Counted from the stretch's first letter, positions 51,842 to 61,228 are shown. The stretch is DNA of 64,000 nt from JAWCNN01 sp038848005 (GCA_038848005.1 JAWCNZ010000001.1:62001-126000); one strand, 5' to 3'. Numbers and translations are program-made. Notes: a model not told the origin generated them from the sequence alone.

Positions 51842-52825
51842 ATGCAAAAGGCAAGCAAAAGTGAACGTCTAGAGCTTTATAAAAACCTTGATGTGCAAGC
51901 TTTCCTAAACAAGTTTTTAAGCGGTGAAATAAGCGAGCTTGAACCCATTTATGACTTGAAAATGGGCTACCGTTATCCATTGGTGGAAGATATTCTCGGC
52001 GACGTTTCAAAAGTGGAACCTTTCTTAAATAAGCTTTTTATGGCTGGCATACTTGAAAAAAAGCTTTATGACAAGGTTATTCACTGTCCAAAATGCGGTT
52101 CCGCAGACGTTTCCGTCCACTATTGTTGTCCCTACTGTAAATCCTTTAACATCCAAAGAAGCGCCTTAATAGAACATGTAAAATGCGGTTATATGGATGT
52201 TGAAGAAAACTTTGAGGAAAACGATAAGCTTGTTTGTCCAAAATGCCGCGAAGAACTGCGTAAAGTTGATGTTGATTATAGAAAAGCGGGAACGTGGTGC
52301 ACATGCAAAGAATGCGAAAAAAGCTTTGACATTCCAGTTGTTGCGCATTTCTGCCGTGGATGCCACACAAACTTCACTTTTGAAGAAGCCCTTATCAAAG
52401 ACGCTTACGTTTACAGCCTAAACGAAGAAGTGAAAGGAGAATTGGGCTTAAGCTGGTTTTTGATTACGCCAATAAGAGATTTTCTTACAGAAGCGGGATT
52501 TACGGTTGAAAGCAACGCTTTTTTGAAGGGCAAATCCGGCGCAAACCACATGTTCCACATAATAGCCTACAAAGGCGAAGCCAAACGAAAGGTAATAGTG
52601 ATTGATTTAGCGGTTTCCATGGAAAACGCCGTGACGGAACAGCCTGTAATTGCACTTTTCGCAAAAATATTCGACGTTTCGCCGGAAAGTGCATACCTAA
52701 TTGCAATTCCAAAAATTAATGAAAATGGACTGAAAATGGCTGAGCTGTACAATATTACGGTGGTTGAAGCCAAAAATCAAAAAGAAGTGATAAAAGCCTT
52801 AAAAAGCAAAATGAAGCTTAACTGA
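51842..52825 (+). CDS. multi-zinc-ribbon protein, TackOD1-like, 327 aa
   Basis: After a helical N-terminus (1-80) come Cys82-Cys85, Cys96-Cys99, His112/Cys115, Cys132-Cys135, Cys153/155-Cys158 and Cys171-Cys174: several zinc knuckles in a row. The C-terminal 140 residues form an alpha/beta domain with a hydrophobic core (VIVIDLAVSMENA, YLIAIPK, ITVVEAKNQKEVI), like a nuclease- or receiver-like fold. This layout fits the thaumarchaeal output domain family (TackOD1), thought to be an output domain of signalling proteins. It is divergent from the pilus operon, which it may regulate. Confidence 0.55.
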   Translation: MQKASKSERLELYKNLDVQAFLNKFLSGEISELEPIYDLKMGYRYPLVEDILGDVSKVEPFLNKLFMAGILEKKLYDKVIHCPKCGSADVSVHYCCPYCKSFNIQRSALIEHVKCGYMDVEENFEENDKLVCPKCREELRKVDVDYRKAGTWCTCKECEKSFDIPVVAHFCRGCHTNFTFEEALIKDAYVYSLNEEVKGELGLSWFLITPIRDFLTEAGFTVESNAFLKGKSGANHMFHIIAYKGEAKRKVIVIDLAVSMENAVTEQPVIALFAKIFDVSPESAYLIAIPKINENGLKMAELYNITVVEAKNQKEVIKALKSKMKLN

Positions 52826-52827
52826 AC

Positions 52828-54117
52828 TTAAGGGTTTGAAATTATGGCGATGTTTCCTTTCTCAGTAACAACCTTGACAATGTAATAGTTGTTAGGTATG
52901 CCGTCTGAAATGTAAAGTGATGCTGTTTCTCCTGAATTTATGAAAAAGTCCATGTCGTAACGTTTGTGAAATGTTGAGTTAATAATCCACACGGAAATCA
53001 CATGTATAGTCGCTGAACTTTTATTTCTCAATTCAACAGTTAATACAATGCTGGTTTCGTTTCCCCACTCTCCATGCGAGGGTTCAGGCGACGTGTAGTT
53101 GCGAACGAAAATCCAATCATAAAACGTGTCCCTGTTGGCGTTATCCGAATCGCCGATGAGATATAAGTATCCAGAAGTATACGGAAAGAAGCTTATTGCG
53201 CTTCTATCTGCGGTAATGTCATAAAACTCTTGAGAACTACTCCTAATTGATGCTTTATACGTGTGCCAAGTTATTACGTCGCCTGCCGAACCCGAAGGAT
53301 ATGCCCACGTTGTGCTGATTGTTGGAGTGCTTGTTCCGCCGTCACTTATAAAGTAGAGGTTGCCAACTCTGATTCCACTGTCAAAATCAGCGTTGACTTC
53401 ACCTCTCATCCTAAATCTCACTTCTATGTTGGCGGTGAACGTTGAGATAGTTCTTGCCCAAGTCATTTGGTTTCCGCCTTCTCCTCTAAAAGTTCCTCCA
53501 CTTTCTTGAGCGCTATTAATGGCTGTCCATTTTGTTGAGTCAATGACTCCGTCATCGAAGTCGTCGAAAAAAACAAAGGTATTTGTTCCATTTGATATTG
53601 AAGTGGCTGAGGGGTTGCCGTAGTATATGTAAATGGTTGTTGGAGAATTGTCTAGGTTATCTGTGATTTTAACCCAGAAAATGCCTTGGTTTCCACTTGT
53701 ATATTCTTCTATCCAATAATTTAAAAGCGTTGTTCCATCATTTTCGGTAAATCTAACATCGCCGAAATCTGTTCTGCAATGTCCATTAAGGTAAACGTGT
53801 TCTCCAATGTCTGTTCCAACTCCATAATGAACTGTAATCCTTACCTGATAATTTGTTCCTGCGCCTAAAACATTTCCTATAACATGTGATTTTCTGTAGT
53901 TCCATCCACTAAGCCAATCAGCACTTTCCGTGACGCTGAGAATTTCGATGTTTTCTTGCATTTTTTCCCAGTCTAACTGGTTCATTTGGTAACTCCATAA
54001 AATAACGTTTGAAACTATCATCACTATCAAAATTAGGCTTAACATTACAATTATTACGTTGCTAACGCCCTTTTTCGCTTGCCTAAAGCTTTTAAGAAGC
54101 CTTGTAATAGCTTGCAA
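52828..54117 (-). CDS. type IV pilin-like surface protein with DUF2341 (lectin-like) domain
   Basis: Class III signal peptide: QAKKG(17)|VSNVIIVMLSLILIVMIV, cleaved by PibD-type peptidase after the KKG. Behind the pilin N-helix is DUF2341, WNYRKSHVIG...YIYYGNPSATSIS..., a beta-sandwich with N-x-S/T sites, then another beta domain up to the end (429 aa). It would be a tip or adhesive minor pilin. It starts 26 nt inside the previous pilin gene and closes the operon. Confidence 0.85.
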   Translation of the reverse strand: MQAITRLLKSFRQAKKGVSNVIIVMLSLILIVMIVSNVILWSYQMNQLDWEKMQENIEILSVTESADWLSGWNYRKSHVIGNVLGAGTNYQVRITVHYGVGTDIGEHVYLNGHCRTDFGDVRFTENDGTTLLNYWIEEYTSGNQGIFWVKITDNLDNSPTTIYIYYGNPSATSISNGTNTFVFFDDFDDGVIDSTKWTAINSAQESGGTFRGEGGNQMTWARTISTFTANIEVRFRMRGEVNADFDSGIRVGNLYFISDGGTSTPTISTTWAYPSGSAGDVITWHTYKASIRSSSQEFYDITADRSAISFFPYTSGYLYLIGDSDNANRDTFYDWIFVRNYTSPEPSHGEWGNETSIVLTVELRNKSSATIHVISVWIINSTFHKRYDMDFFINSGETASLYISDGIPNNYYIVKVVTEKGNIAIISNP

Positions 54118-54511
54118 CTTGTGTCCCCCTTTTCGTTACAACGTTTATGTGGTATAAGCTGTGGGGCGTCCAACCGTAGGAAATGTTAAGCCAACCGTGC
54201 CCGTCTATTTCTAAACGGAATGGTTGCGGAGTGAAGGGTTGCGGTGTACCGTTGACGTAAACCGCCGACACTTCAATTTCGACTTTTCCAACATTGCGAA
54301 CATAAACGTGAATGTTGCCCGTTGAATTGTTAAACCAAACATCCTCTATTACGAAACGTTCACCCATTGTTTCACGAAGATTAGTCGTTATAACATAGGT
54401 TGCTGTTGTGGCGATTGCCATTGCACCCACAGCCACAACCATCAACAAAATATTGCTTAAAACAGGCGTTATAGCCCGCTTGTCCCAAAAAACCGCTTTA
54501 AACCTTTTCAT
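54092..54511 (-). CDS. archaeal type IV pilin, 139 aa
   Basis: The N-terminus DKRAITPVLSNILLMVVAVGAMAIA shows the archaeal pilin pattern (short basic leader, then a long hydrophobic helix starting ITPVLSN; split here for length). A beta-rich head follows with NNSTGNIHVYVRNVGKVEIEVS, typical of DUF1628-type pilins. Ser/Asn-rich sequons suggest N-glycosylation by AglB. The gene is fourth in the pilus operon. Confidence 0.85.
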   Translation of the reverse strand: MKRFKAVFWDKRAITPVLSNILLMVVAVGAMAIATTATYVITTNLRETMGERFVIEDVWFNNSTGNIHVYVRNVGKVEIEVSAVYVNGTPQPFTPQPFRLEIDGHGWLNISYGWTPHSLYHINVVTKRGTQVASYYKAS

Positions 54512-54524
54512 CGGCTTTTCCTCC

Positions 54525-55352
54525 TTACAAGAAAATTTTTAGGGCTACATAGCCACATAACATCATTATTAAGCTGTGTTTTAATCCAGCGTTTATTGTG
54601 CCTTCGCCCATTTTTCCCGCTACTAGCCCTCCGAAAAAGGCTTGGATTATTGTCATGTGAAAGAGTAAGCGTTGCATTTCTTCCGGCGACATAACTGCTT
54701 TGGTTGCTCCAAGCGTCGGCAAACTTTCCACACTTACAAAAAACGACTTAAACAACAGTATAACCGTAAATACGAACACGAAAAACGCCACGTAAATTAT
54801 TGCAATGTAAGGTCTTGTTCGGTTTCTCCTTTCTTTGTCAAGCAAAAGCGTTGTCTGTATAAACTTTCCAGTTGGAGCGAAAACCTCTTCTATGCGCCCC
54901 CCAGAACGGCTTGCCTCAATTATTAATGGCACAGTTCTCTGCACAAGCACCGTGTTAGCACGCTTAGCCAAAGCCAAAAGCGCCTCCTCAAAAGTCATGC
55001 CCCAAGAAATCTGTGCATTCATTTTCCGCAACTCAACCGTAAGCGGTCCATAATTCCTTTTTGCGGCTTCTTCCAAAGCTTGAGGAAGTGTCATACCCGT
55101 TTCTTCAGCTTGAACTATGCTTCTGAAAAGGTCGGGTAGATGCTCGTCTATGGCTTTTCTCCATTTATAATCAATATAATTTAAAGTTGTTGGAGGTGAA
55201 ACGGCAATTACTATGGCGAAAAACACAAAATCATCAAGAAATTTCGTTCCAAACATTAAATAAGCAATAAGAATCGTGGAAACAGCTGCTGAAACAGATG
55301 CGATCCACGCAAATTTTTTAATGCGCTTTTCTATTTTGGGCATTTTCACCAC
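54525..55352 (-). CDS. type IV pilus/Tad-type platform protein, TadC/FlaJ-like
   Basis: The GspF/FlaJ family platform has 275 residues with helices at about 10-30, 35-55, 175-205 and 240-270. The conserved cytosolic domain has EETGMTLPQALEEAAKRNYG and EEALLALAKRANTVLV. It follows the first platform gene with a 7-nt overlap. Together they make the split inner-membrane core that couples the ATPase to pilin assembly. Confidence 0.88.
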   Translation of the reverse strand: MVKMPKIEKRIKKFAWIASVSAAVSTILIAYLMFGTKFLDDFVFFAIVIAVSPPTTLNYIDYKWRKAIDEHLPDLFRSIVQAEETGMTLPQALEEAAKRNYGPLTVELRKMNAQISWGMTFEEALLALAKRANTVLVQRTVPLIIEASRSGGRIEEVFAPTGKFIQTTLLLDKERRNRTRPYIAIIYVAFFVFVFTVILLFKSFFVSVESLPTLGATKAVMSPEEMQRLLFHMTIIQAFFGGLVAGKMGEGTINAGLKHSLIMMLCGYVALKIFL

Positions 55353-56341
55353 TTCGGCGAAACCGCATCCAAAATTATTAGGAACATTATGGAGCTAATT
55401 GGAATTCCAATGTAGGTAAGCAACATCAAAAGCAAATCTGGGCTTAATCCGCCTAATGCGCCTCCGCCCAGCATCACCATAACCGCAAGCATAATAACAA
55501 AAAGCAAAGGTCCAGTTACAAGCAATGCCACGTAAAACTCCGATAAAACCGAAAGCGTGTCGGAAAACTTGCGTAGGCTTATCCTTTTTAACCGCATGTA
55601 CTGCCTAGACTTTTCATAAAGGTAAGCGGCTAAATTGCTTCCTGAATGCACAGTTGAAATAAATCCTTCCAACATTTCACGAAATCTTTCAGAAGACGCC
55701 CGCTTCGACGCCTTCTCCAAAGCAGAAATTATATCTAAACCAAAAAGGTTCACATCTCTAACGACATTTTTGGCTTCTGTTGAAACAGTCAACGGCGCAC
55801 TCATGTTCGCCAACGACATGAAAATTTTTTCTGGAGAAACACCCGCCGCTGTGAGGATCGCCATATAACCAGTTGTGAAGGGCAACTCGTCCTCCAAATC
55901 CCTTTTGAATTTGTCTGCACGGTAAATCGGGTATATGTAAAATCCAATGACCGACGATGCTCCTGCAAATAGGCTTCCGCCCACACCGAACAAAACGGCG
56001 GGAACAAGCGGTATCTTAAAGATGAAAAACAATGTTGTTGGAACAATGGCGAATGTGGCGCATGAAATCAAAATTGTTATGAAAAGTGTTAGGCTAACGT
56101 AAGCCTTAAAGCTGATTTTTAACGTTGATTTTTGCAGGTTTAAGTCTAAATCTTTAAAAAGTGGAAGAAACGTGCCTATTTTACTGCCGATGAGTTGGTA
56201 AGCTATTATTTGTGGTTCTTTAAAACTCTGCGGTTCGCCGTTTGATTTAGGCTTTCTTTTTTTCGTTAATTGTGGTTTAAGCTTCAGTTTAAGACCTGTG
56301 TAAAGCGTTTTTATTTTTTGGTAGGCTTTGTTTTCCTTCAT
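55346..56341 (-). CDS. type IV pilus/Tad-type platform protein, TadB/FlaJ-like
   Basis: The frame reaches 56449, but the start codon at 56341 overlaps the ATPase stop as ATGA, giving 331 residues starting MKENKAYQ. A GspF-like cytosolic domain (about 100-230, LPFTTGYMAILTAAGVSPEKIFMSLANM) and helices at about 75-110, 115-145, 255-285 and 295-325 follow. The N-terminal 60 residues are Lys/Pro-rich. The gene is second in the operon. Confidence 0.88.
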   Translation of the reverse strand: MKENKAYQKIKTLYTGLKLKLKPQLTKKRKPKSNGEPQSFKEPQIIAYQLIGSKIGTFLPLFKDLDLNLQKSTLKISFKAYVSLTLFITILISCATFAIVPTTLFFIFKIPLVPAVLFGVGGSLFAGASSVIGFYIYPIYRADKFKRDLEDELPFTTGYMAILTAAGVSPEKIFMSLANMSAPLTVSTEAKNVVRDVNLFGLDIISALEKASKRASSERFREMLEGFISTVHSGSNLAAYLYEKSRQYMRLKRISLRKFSDTLSVLSEFYVALLVTGPLLFVIMLAVMVMLGGGALGGLSPDLLLMLLTYIGIPISSIMFLIILDAVSPKW

Positions 56342-57885
56342 TTTAGTCCAACTCTCGCTTTTTGGAAAACACGGTTTGGATTGGCATAATACTCTCGAAT
56401 AACGCTTGAAACCTCTATGTAACGGCGAATTCCTTTGCGAACCATCCACTCCAAAACCGTTTTTCTGCGGTGTAACTCGTTTCGAATGTCTTCTTCGCTT
56501 AAGCCGAACTTTTTCATGTGTCTTTCAAGGATGGCGCTGTTGCCGGAAAATGTGAAGTTGTCTTCTTTTGGGTTCCACTGGAAAATATCTTGGGTTACTA
56601 TGCTTCTTGTTTTTGGGTTTAACTCTACAATTTCGCTTGTTACGTTAACTCTCCTAACGGGTCTTCCACCGATTTCCGTTCTTGCCATAACCATTATGAT
56701 GTTGGTCATGGCTATCAATGTCTTGGGAATGTTCATGGGTTCGGATTGCAAACGGTTTATTACGGCTTCAACCGATTCCGCATGTATTGTGCACATTCCC
56801 AAGTGTCCAGTTGCCATGGCTTGAAACAACGTGTAGGCTTCTTCCCCTCGGACTTCGCCCACTATAATGTAGTCTGGTCTTTGTCTGACGGCTGCTTTCA
56901 ACAGGTCAAATAGCGTTATTGCACCGCTTTTTTTGTCTTCGTATCCAAAACCAAGCCGTACAACGGATGGTATCCAGTTTTCATGTGGAAGGTTAAGCTC
57001 TTGCGTGTCTTCTACGCTTACTATCTTCATTTCAGGCTTTATAAACATGGATAAGCAGTTTAGCATGGTTGTTTTTCCTGATGCTACACCTCCGGCAACC
57101 ATGACTGAAGCTCTGTTTTCTATTATATACCATAGGAAAGCAGCCATTTCCGAAGAAAGCGTGTTAAAGGCAATTAAATCCGATATGGTTAATGGGTCAA
57201 CTCTGAAACGTCTAATGGTGAATGTTGAGCCTCTTCTTGTTACTTCGTTGCCGTAGGTTAGTTGTATTCGGCTTCCGTCTGGAAGTGAAGCGTCCAAAAT
57301 TGGCGAGGCTATTGAAATGTTTTTGTTGGCTAAATAAGCCAAGCGGATTATGAAGGAGTTTAGTTCCGCTTCGTCTTTGAAGATTACGTTTGTGGGTATG
57401 GACTCGTAAACTCTGTGCCAAACATAAATTGGTATGTTTACGCCGTCCGCTGATATATCCTCGATTAGGTGGTCTTTCATTAAAGGGTCTATTTTTCCGT
57501 AGCCTACAAAGTCTCGCACTATGTAATATGTTAGTTTGTCAACGACTTCTTCTGGAACTTTTATGCGGTATTTCCTTATTATTTCCCTTGTTTTTTCTTT
57601 TAGGTAGTTTTCCGCTTTTTCTCTTGTTTCTATTTCTTTTAGGTTTACATCCACCTCCTCCATCAAGAAAGCCTTTATTTCTTTTAGTAGCCTCTCCTCT
57701 TCCGTGTTAAGTGTTGGTTCTATAACTTCGTAGCGTGTTTTTTGGGTTTCTGGGTCTTTTATTATTGCGGCGTACGTGTAAGGCTCTTTTATTGGGTAGA
57801 CTTCTCGGAAAACTGCTGGTTTCTTATCTTCCTTTGTGGTTATTGTTATTCCCGTCTCTTCTGTGGTTTGGGAGGCTTTCTGCAT
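56338..57885 (-). CDS. type IV pilus/archaellum assembly ATPase (TadA/FlaI, GspE family)
   Basis: The secretion ATPase powers pilus assembly. Walker A is MVAGGVASGKTTMLN (about 264-278), the Asp box/Walker B region is DYIIVGEVRGEEAYTLFQAM, with the His box TGHLGMCTIHAESVE. The N-terminal 130 residues form the N1/N2 domain. The 515-residue length is like FlaI. It is the first gene of the five-gene pilus operon. Confidence 0.92.
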   Translation of the reverse strand: MQKASQTTEETGITITTKEDKKPAVFREVYPIKEPYTYAAIIKDPETQKTRYEVIEPTLNTEEERLLKEIKAFLMEEVDVNLKEIETREKAENYLKEKTREIIRKYRIKVPEEVVDKLTYYIVRDFVGYGKIDPLMKDHLIEDISADGVNIPIYVWHRVYESIPTNVIFKDEAELNSFIIRLAYLANKNISIASPILDASLPDGSRIQLTYGNEVTRRGSTFTIRRFRVDPLTISDLIAFNTLSSEMAAFLWYIIENRASVMVAGGVASGKTTMLNCLSMFIKPEMKIVSVEDTQELNLPHENWIPSVVRLGFGYEDKKSGAITLFDLLKAAVRQRPDYIIVGEVRGEEAYTLFQAMATGHLGMCTIHAESVEAVINRLQSEPMNIPKTLIAMTNIIMVMARTEIGGRPVRRVNVTSEIVELNPKTRSIVTQDIFQWNPKEDNFTFSGNSAILERHMKKFGLSEEDIRNELHRRKTVLEWMVRKGIRRYIEVSSVIREYYANPNRVFQKARVGLK

Positions 57886-58020
57886 TTTTTCACCGTTGAT
57901 GCTGTTTTGTTTAGGGTGTGGGGTGTTTTTCTATTTAATATAGTGTGTCGTGTGTCTTAATAAGTTATATGTACAACTAATCATTAGCCCGCCTAAAACC
58001 AAAAACCACAACAAAATTAC

Positions 58021-58083
58021 TTATATCTCGCCCGTCTCTTCTGCCGTTTCTTCTTCTGCTTCTTCATCCTTTTCTTTTTCCAT
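58021..58083 (-). CDS. acidic 20-residue micro-ORF
   Basis: MEKEKDEEAEEETAEETGEI is encoded between ATG 58083 and TAA 58021. No strong ribosome-binding site is seen and no homology is expected. It is listed because a second acidic micropeptide occurs at 19466-19534. It may not be real. Confidence 0.2.
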   Translation of the reverse strand: MEKEKDEEAEEETAEETGEI

Positions 58084-58116
58084 TTAGCCCGTATTTCCAA
58101 CACACCCCAAAATTGC

Positions 58117-58737
58117 CTATTCTATCGTCGCATGCCTACGCTTTAAATCCTCCTCGGTCCTCCCCATCCTATGCATTAACTCAACAACCAAACTATCCAA
58201 AAACACCATGCAGTTGTTCTCGAAAATGCTTCCAAGAGGCGTTAGAGGTTCACGTTCACCCATAATCTGCCTAGCCAAATAATCCTCCTCTCTAGGCCAG
58301 CCTCTTTTGGTTCTTCCCTTTATCGTTACAATGTGGTCGGCTATTTGACCCAGCTGGGAATCTGGAAAGGATGTGATGGCAATCACTTTTGCGCCTATTT
58401 CTTTTGCGGCTGTACTTGCGGTTAAAACCATTTTTGTGGCGCCTGTTCCTGAAATGGCAATGAGCAAATCATCCTTTTCAGCTGCTGGCGTGATGGTTTC
58501 GCCCAGAAAATAAACGTTAAATCCCAAGTTCATTAGGCGTAGGGCAAAGGCTCTGGCGACGAATCCGCTTCTCCCCATGCCCACAATAAAGATTTTCTTG
58601 TTTTTCGCCTCAAGCAAAAGCTCAATTAAACCCTCAACTTCTTTCGTGTTAAGCTCTTCGATACAGCGTTTAATGCCTTCAAGGATTTCTTCAGCTGCCT
58701 CCTTAAGCATTTTCAACTTTTCAAACTCCGAACCCAT
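58117..58737 (-). CDS. SIS-domain sugar isomerase, 6-phospho-3-hexuloisomerase-like
   Basis: The SIS fold: FIVGMGRSGFVARAFALRLMNLG, AISGTGATKMVLTAS and the C-terminal NNCMVFLDSLVVELMHRMG with the conserved Glu and His. PHI, of which this is a close pattern match at 206 aa, isomerises hexulose-6-phosphate and fructose-6-phosphate. Its usual partner HPS (hexulose-6-phosphate synthase) is not nearby in this window. The start is an ATG at 58737. Confidence 0.85.
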   Translation of the reverse strand: MGSEFEKLKMLKEAAEEILEGIKRCIEELNTKEVEGLIELLLEAKNKKIFIVGMGRSGFVARAFALRLMNLGFNVYFLGETITPAAEKDDLLIAISGTGATKMVLTASTAAKEIGAKVIAITSFPDSQLGQIADHIVTIKGRTKRGWPREEDYLARQIMGEREPLTPLGSIFENNCMVFLDSLVVELMHRMGRTEEDLKRRHATIE

Positions 58738-58770
58738 ATACTAAAGATGCAAATTAAAAGCCTTATGGTT

Positions 58771-59559
58771 CTATTGCAAACTTTTGAGAATATCGTTTAA
58801 TGATGGAATTGGAATGTATAGGCGTATGTAAATTGCCGTTATCAAAATTCCAATGGTTATGGCTGCTAGGACAAAATCGCTTTTATGCATTTTCAGCACA
58901 TACAAGTTTGTGCGTTTTTTGGTTGCGCCCCATGCGCGCGATTCCATGGCTTCGGCTAATTCAATGCTTCTTCGAATAGCGCTTACAATTAATGGTATAA
59001 GAATTGGAATGTAATTCCTAATTCGCTTTAGAAAGTTTCCACGTTCAAGCTCCAAACCTCTGGCTTTTTGTGCGTCCATTATTGTTTGGGCTTCTTCAGC
59101 TAAAACTGGAACAAAACGCACCGCTGTTGTAAAGGCAAAACAAAACTCGTATGGTATACGTGTCTGTTCTAGGGCTAAGCCTAAATGGTCCGGCGAAGTT
59201 GTCAAAAAGAAAATTGAGAAAGACTCTACGAGGACTATGAAACGCAATGTTAACGCAACGGCGTTTTCTAAACTTTCCGTTGGACTGCGCCCTCCAAGAT
59301 ACGCAAAACCAAAGTTCGCCAAGAAGATTATGCTGGCTAAAAAGGAGGCTCCACGAATTGAACGAACCCATTCACGTTTAACACCAGCCAAAACAACAAG
59401 GGGAATCTGCATAAAGAAAAGCACCATTAAAGGCAGTAGTTCTCCAAAAATTATTGCGATGGCGAATACGGCGCAGACGTAAAGGAATTTTATTCTTGGA
59501 TCTAAATTGTGTATTGGCGAGTAAACCCTTCGGAATTTAAGTCCATTAAAAACGCTCAT
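58771..59559 (-). CDS. ecfT: ECF transporter transmembrane protein EcfT
   Basis: EcfT couples two ATPases to an S-component. Five helices in 262 residues (IFLANFGFAY, LVESFSIFFLTTSPDHL and later) and the two cytosolic Ala-Arg-Gly-type motifs DAQKARGLE and MESRAWGA that contact the ATPases are diagnostic. It overlaps the EcfA gene by 4 nt. No S-component gene is adjacent; QueT at 39729-40226 is a candidate. Confidence 0.9.
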   Translation of the reverse strand: MSVFNGLKFRRVYSPIHNLDPRIKFLYVCAVFAIAIIFGELLPLMVLFFMQIPLVVLAGVKREWVRSIRGASFLASIIFLANFGFAYLGGRSPTESLENAVALTLRFIVLVESFSIFFLTTSPDHLGLALEQTRIPYEFCFAFTTAVRFVPVLAEEAQTIMDAQKARGLELERGNFLKRIRNYIPILIPLIVSAIRRSIELAEAMESRAWGATKKRTNLYVLKMHKSDFVLAAITIGILITAIYIRLYIPIPSLNDILKSLQ

Positions 59560-60380
59560 GTCTGCGCCTTCCCTAAAAATTTGAGCAGTATTTCCCTTGC
59601 CTCGTAAACGTCAATGACGTTTTTCGGCAGTTCCAAATCTGACATCTGCAGGAAAATTTGGGTTATCTGCGGCGGAATAATGGATGCTTGAATTAGCACA
59701 TCTGGGTTTGTAAGGATTTCTTTAGCGTCGCCGTCTGCAACGATTTTGCCTTCACGCATTAATATAACTCTTGGATTGCATTCAGCAACAAACTCAACAT
59801 CATGCGTAACAATAATTACGGTTTTTCTCTGCGTTTTCAACTGCAAAATAAACTGTCTAAGCCTCTCCTTTTGTTGGTAATCCTGCCCTATTGTCGGCTC
59901 GTCTAAAATAAGTATTTTGGGGTCCCAAGCCAAAACCGAGGCGAGGGCTACACGTTTTCTTTCTCCACCGCTCAGCATAAAAGGTGAGGTTTTTCGGTAT
60001 TGGCTTAATCCCAAAAGGTTTAAAGCCCAATCAACCCGTTTTTCTATGGTTTCTTCATCAAACCCGAAATTTTTCAGTGCAAAGGCTATTTCAGCCTCAA
60101 CTGTTTCGCTGAAAAGTTGATGATCTGGATTTTGGAAGACAAAGCCCACGTTTCTAGATAGGCTTGCAACACTTGTTTTTGTTGTGTCAATGCCGTTAAC
60201 ATACACTTTTCCCCTTGTTGGTTTAAGCAGTCCATTAAAATGTTTAACCAAAGTTGTTTTTCCAGCTCCGTTCTGTCCCATTATGGCTACGAACTCGCCT
60301 TCTTGGATGGTCAGCGAAACGCCTTTTAGGGCTTCTACGCCGTTTGGATAGCGGAAATAAACATTTTCAACCCTAATCAT
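59556..60380 (-). CDS. ecfA: ECF transporter ATPase (EcfA), first copy
   Basis: It has Walker A GQNGAGKTT, Q-loop QNPDHQLFSETV, signature LSGGERKRVALAS and Walker B LILDEPTIGQDYQQ, followed by an H-loop THDVEFV. At 274 residues it is typical. The C-terminus extends to AREILLKFLGKA, which may bind the EcfT motifs. It overlaps its neighbours by 4 nt on both sides. Confidence 0.93.
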   Translation of the reverse strand: MIRVENVYFRYPNGVEALKGVSLTIQEGEFVAIMGQNGAGKTTLVKHFNGLLKPTRGKVYVNGIDTTKTSVASLSRNVGFVFQNPDHQLFSETVEAEIAFALKNFGFDEETIEKRVDWALNLLGLSQYRKTSPFMLSGGERKRVALASVLAWDPKILILDEPTIGQDYQQKERLRQFILQLKTQRKTVIIVTHDVEFVAECNPRVILMREGKIVADGDAKEILTNPDVLIQASIIPPQITQIFLQMSDLELPKNVIDVYEAREILLKFLGKAQT

Positions 60381-61228
60381 TCGCCTTTAAAAACCTCCTT
60401 TAGCAGTGTTGCCATTTCATCCGACGACAAAGGAACGGTGTTGCGAAGTTTTATTCCATCTCCTTTAATTATGTGGTAGAGCCTCGTGGCTTTTGGAATT
60501 CCAATTCCGATTAGGCGTGTTTCTTCCATGCTTAAGATTTCACGTGGTTCGCCGTCTAAAACAACTTTTCCTTCATCCATCACAATTATGTGGTCTGCGT
60601 ATTTGGCTGTTAAATCAAGCCGATGTTCAACAAGCACAACGGTTATTCCAAGCGTCTTATTTAACTCGTAAATTGTTTCAAATATTTTCTTTGCACTTAA
60701 CGGGTCGAGGAAAGACGTTGGCTCGTCTAAAACGATTATTTCTGGTTGCATGGCTAAAACAGAGGCTATTGCAACACGTTGTTGCTGTCCACCAGAAAGC
60801 TCATGCGGCGCTCTTTCCCTCAAATCATATATGCCCGTAAGCTGTAAAGCCCAATCCACCCTTTTGCGAATTTCCTCTCGTGGCACTCCCAAATTTTCCA
60901 GTCCAAATGCAACATCCTTCTCAACAGACAAGGCGAAAAGCTGATTTTCCGGATTTTGAAACACAAGCCCAACATGCTGTGCCAACTCGTGGATTGGATG
61001 TTCCGAAACTTTCAATCCAGCAACAATTACTTCGCCATTCAATTCGCCTTGATAAAAATGTGGAATTAACCCGTTAAAGCATCGGCAGAGAGTCGTCTTT
61101 CCACATCCACTTGGACCAGTTACAAGCGCAAACTCGCCTCTTTCAATCTTTATGGAGATATCCCTAATCGACGGTTTTGCTCCGCCATGATACGTGTAAG
61201 TAAGCGCTTTTGTTTCAATCACAGCCAT
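60377..61228 (-). CDS. ecfA: ECF transporter ATPase (EcfA), second copy
   Basis: It has Walker A GPSGCGKTT, Q-loop QNPENQLFALSV, signature LSGGQQQRVAIAS, Walker B IIVLDEPTSFLDP and H-loop EHRLDLT. The 283 residues and QNPENQLF motif mark it as CbiO/EcfA. It is the first gene of the module. Paralogues 1 and 2 form the heterodimer. Confidence 0.93.
   Translation of the reverse strand: MAVIETKALTYTYHGGAKPSIRDISIKIERGEFALVTGPSGCGKTTLCRCFNGLIPHFYQGELNGEVIVAGLKVSEHPIHELAQHVGLVFQNPENQLFALSVEKDVAFGLENLGVPREEIRKRVDWALQLTGIYDLRERAPHELSGGQQQRVAIASVLAMQPEIIVLDEPTSFLDPLSAKKIFETIYELNKTLGITVVLVEHRLDLTAKYADHIIVMDEGKVVLDGEPREILSMEETRLIGIGIPKATRLYHIIKGDGIKLRNTVPLSSDEMATLLKEVFKGE

Noticed and set aside
57390..57960. 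plus-strand Leu/Phe-rich frames opposite the pilus ATPase
   Set aside because: They are antisense to the ATPase N-terminus and its leader; no ribosome-binding site.
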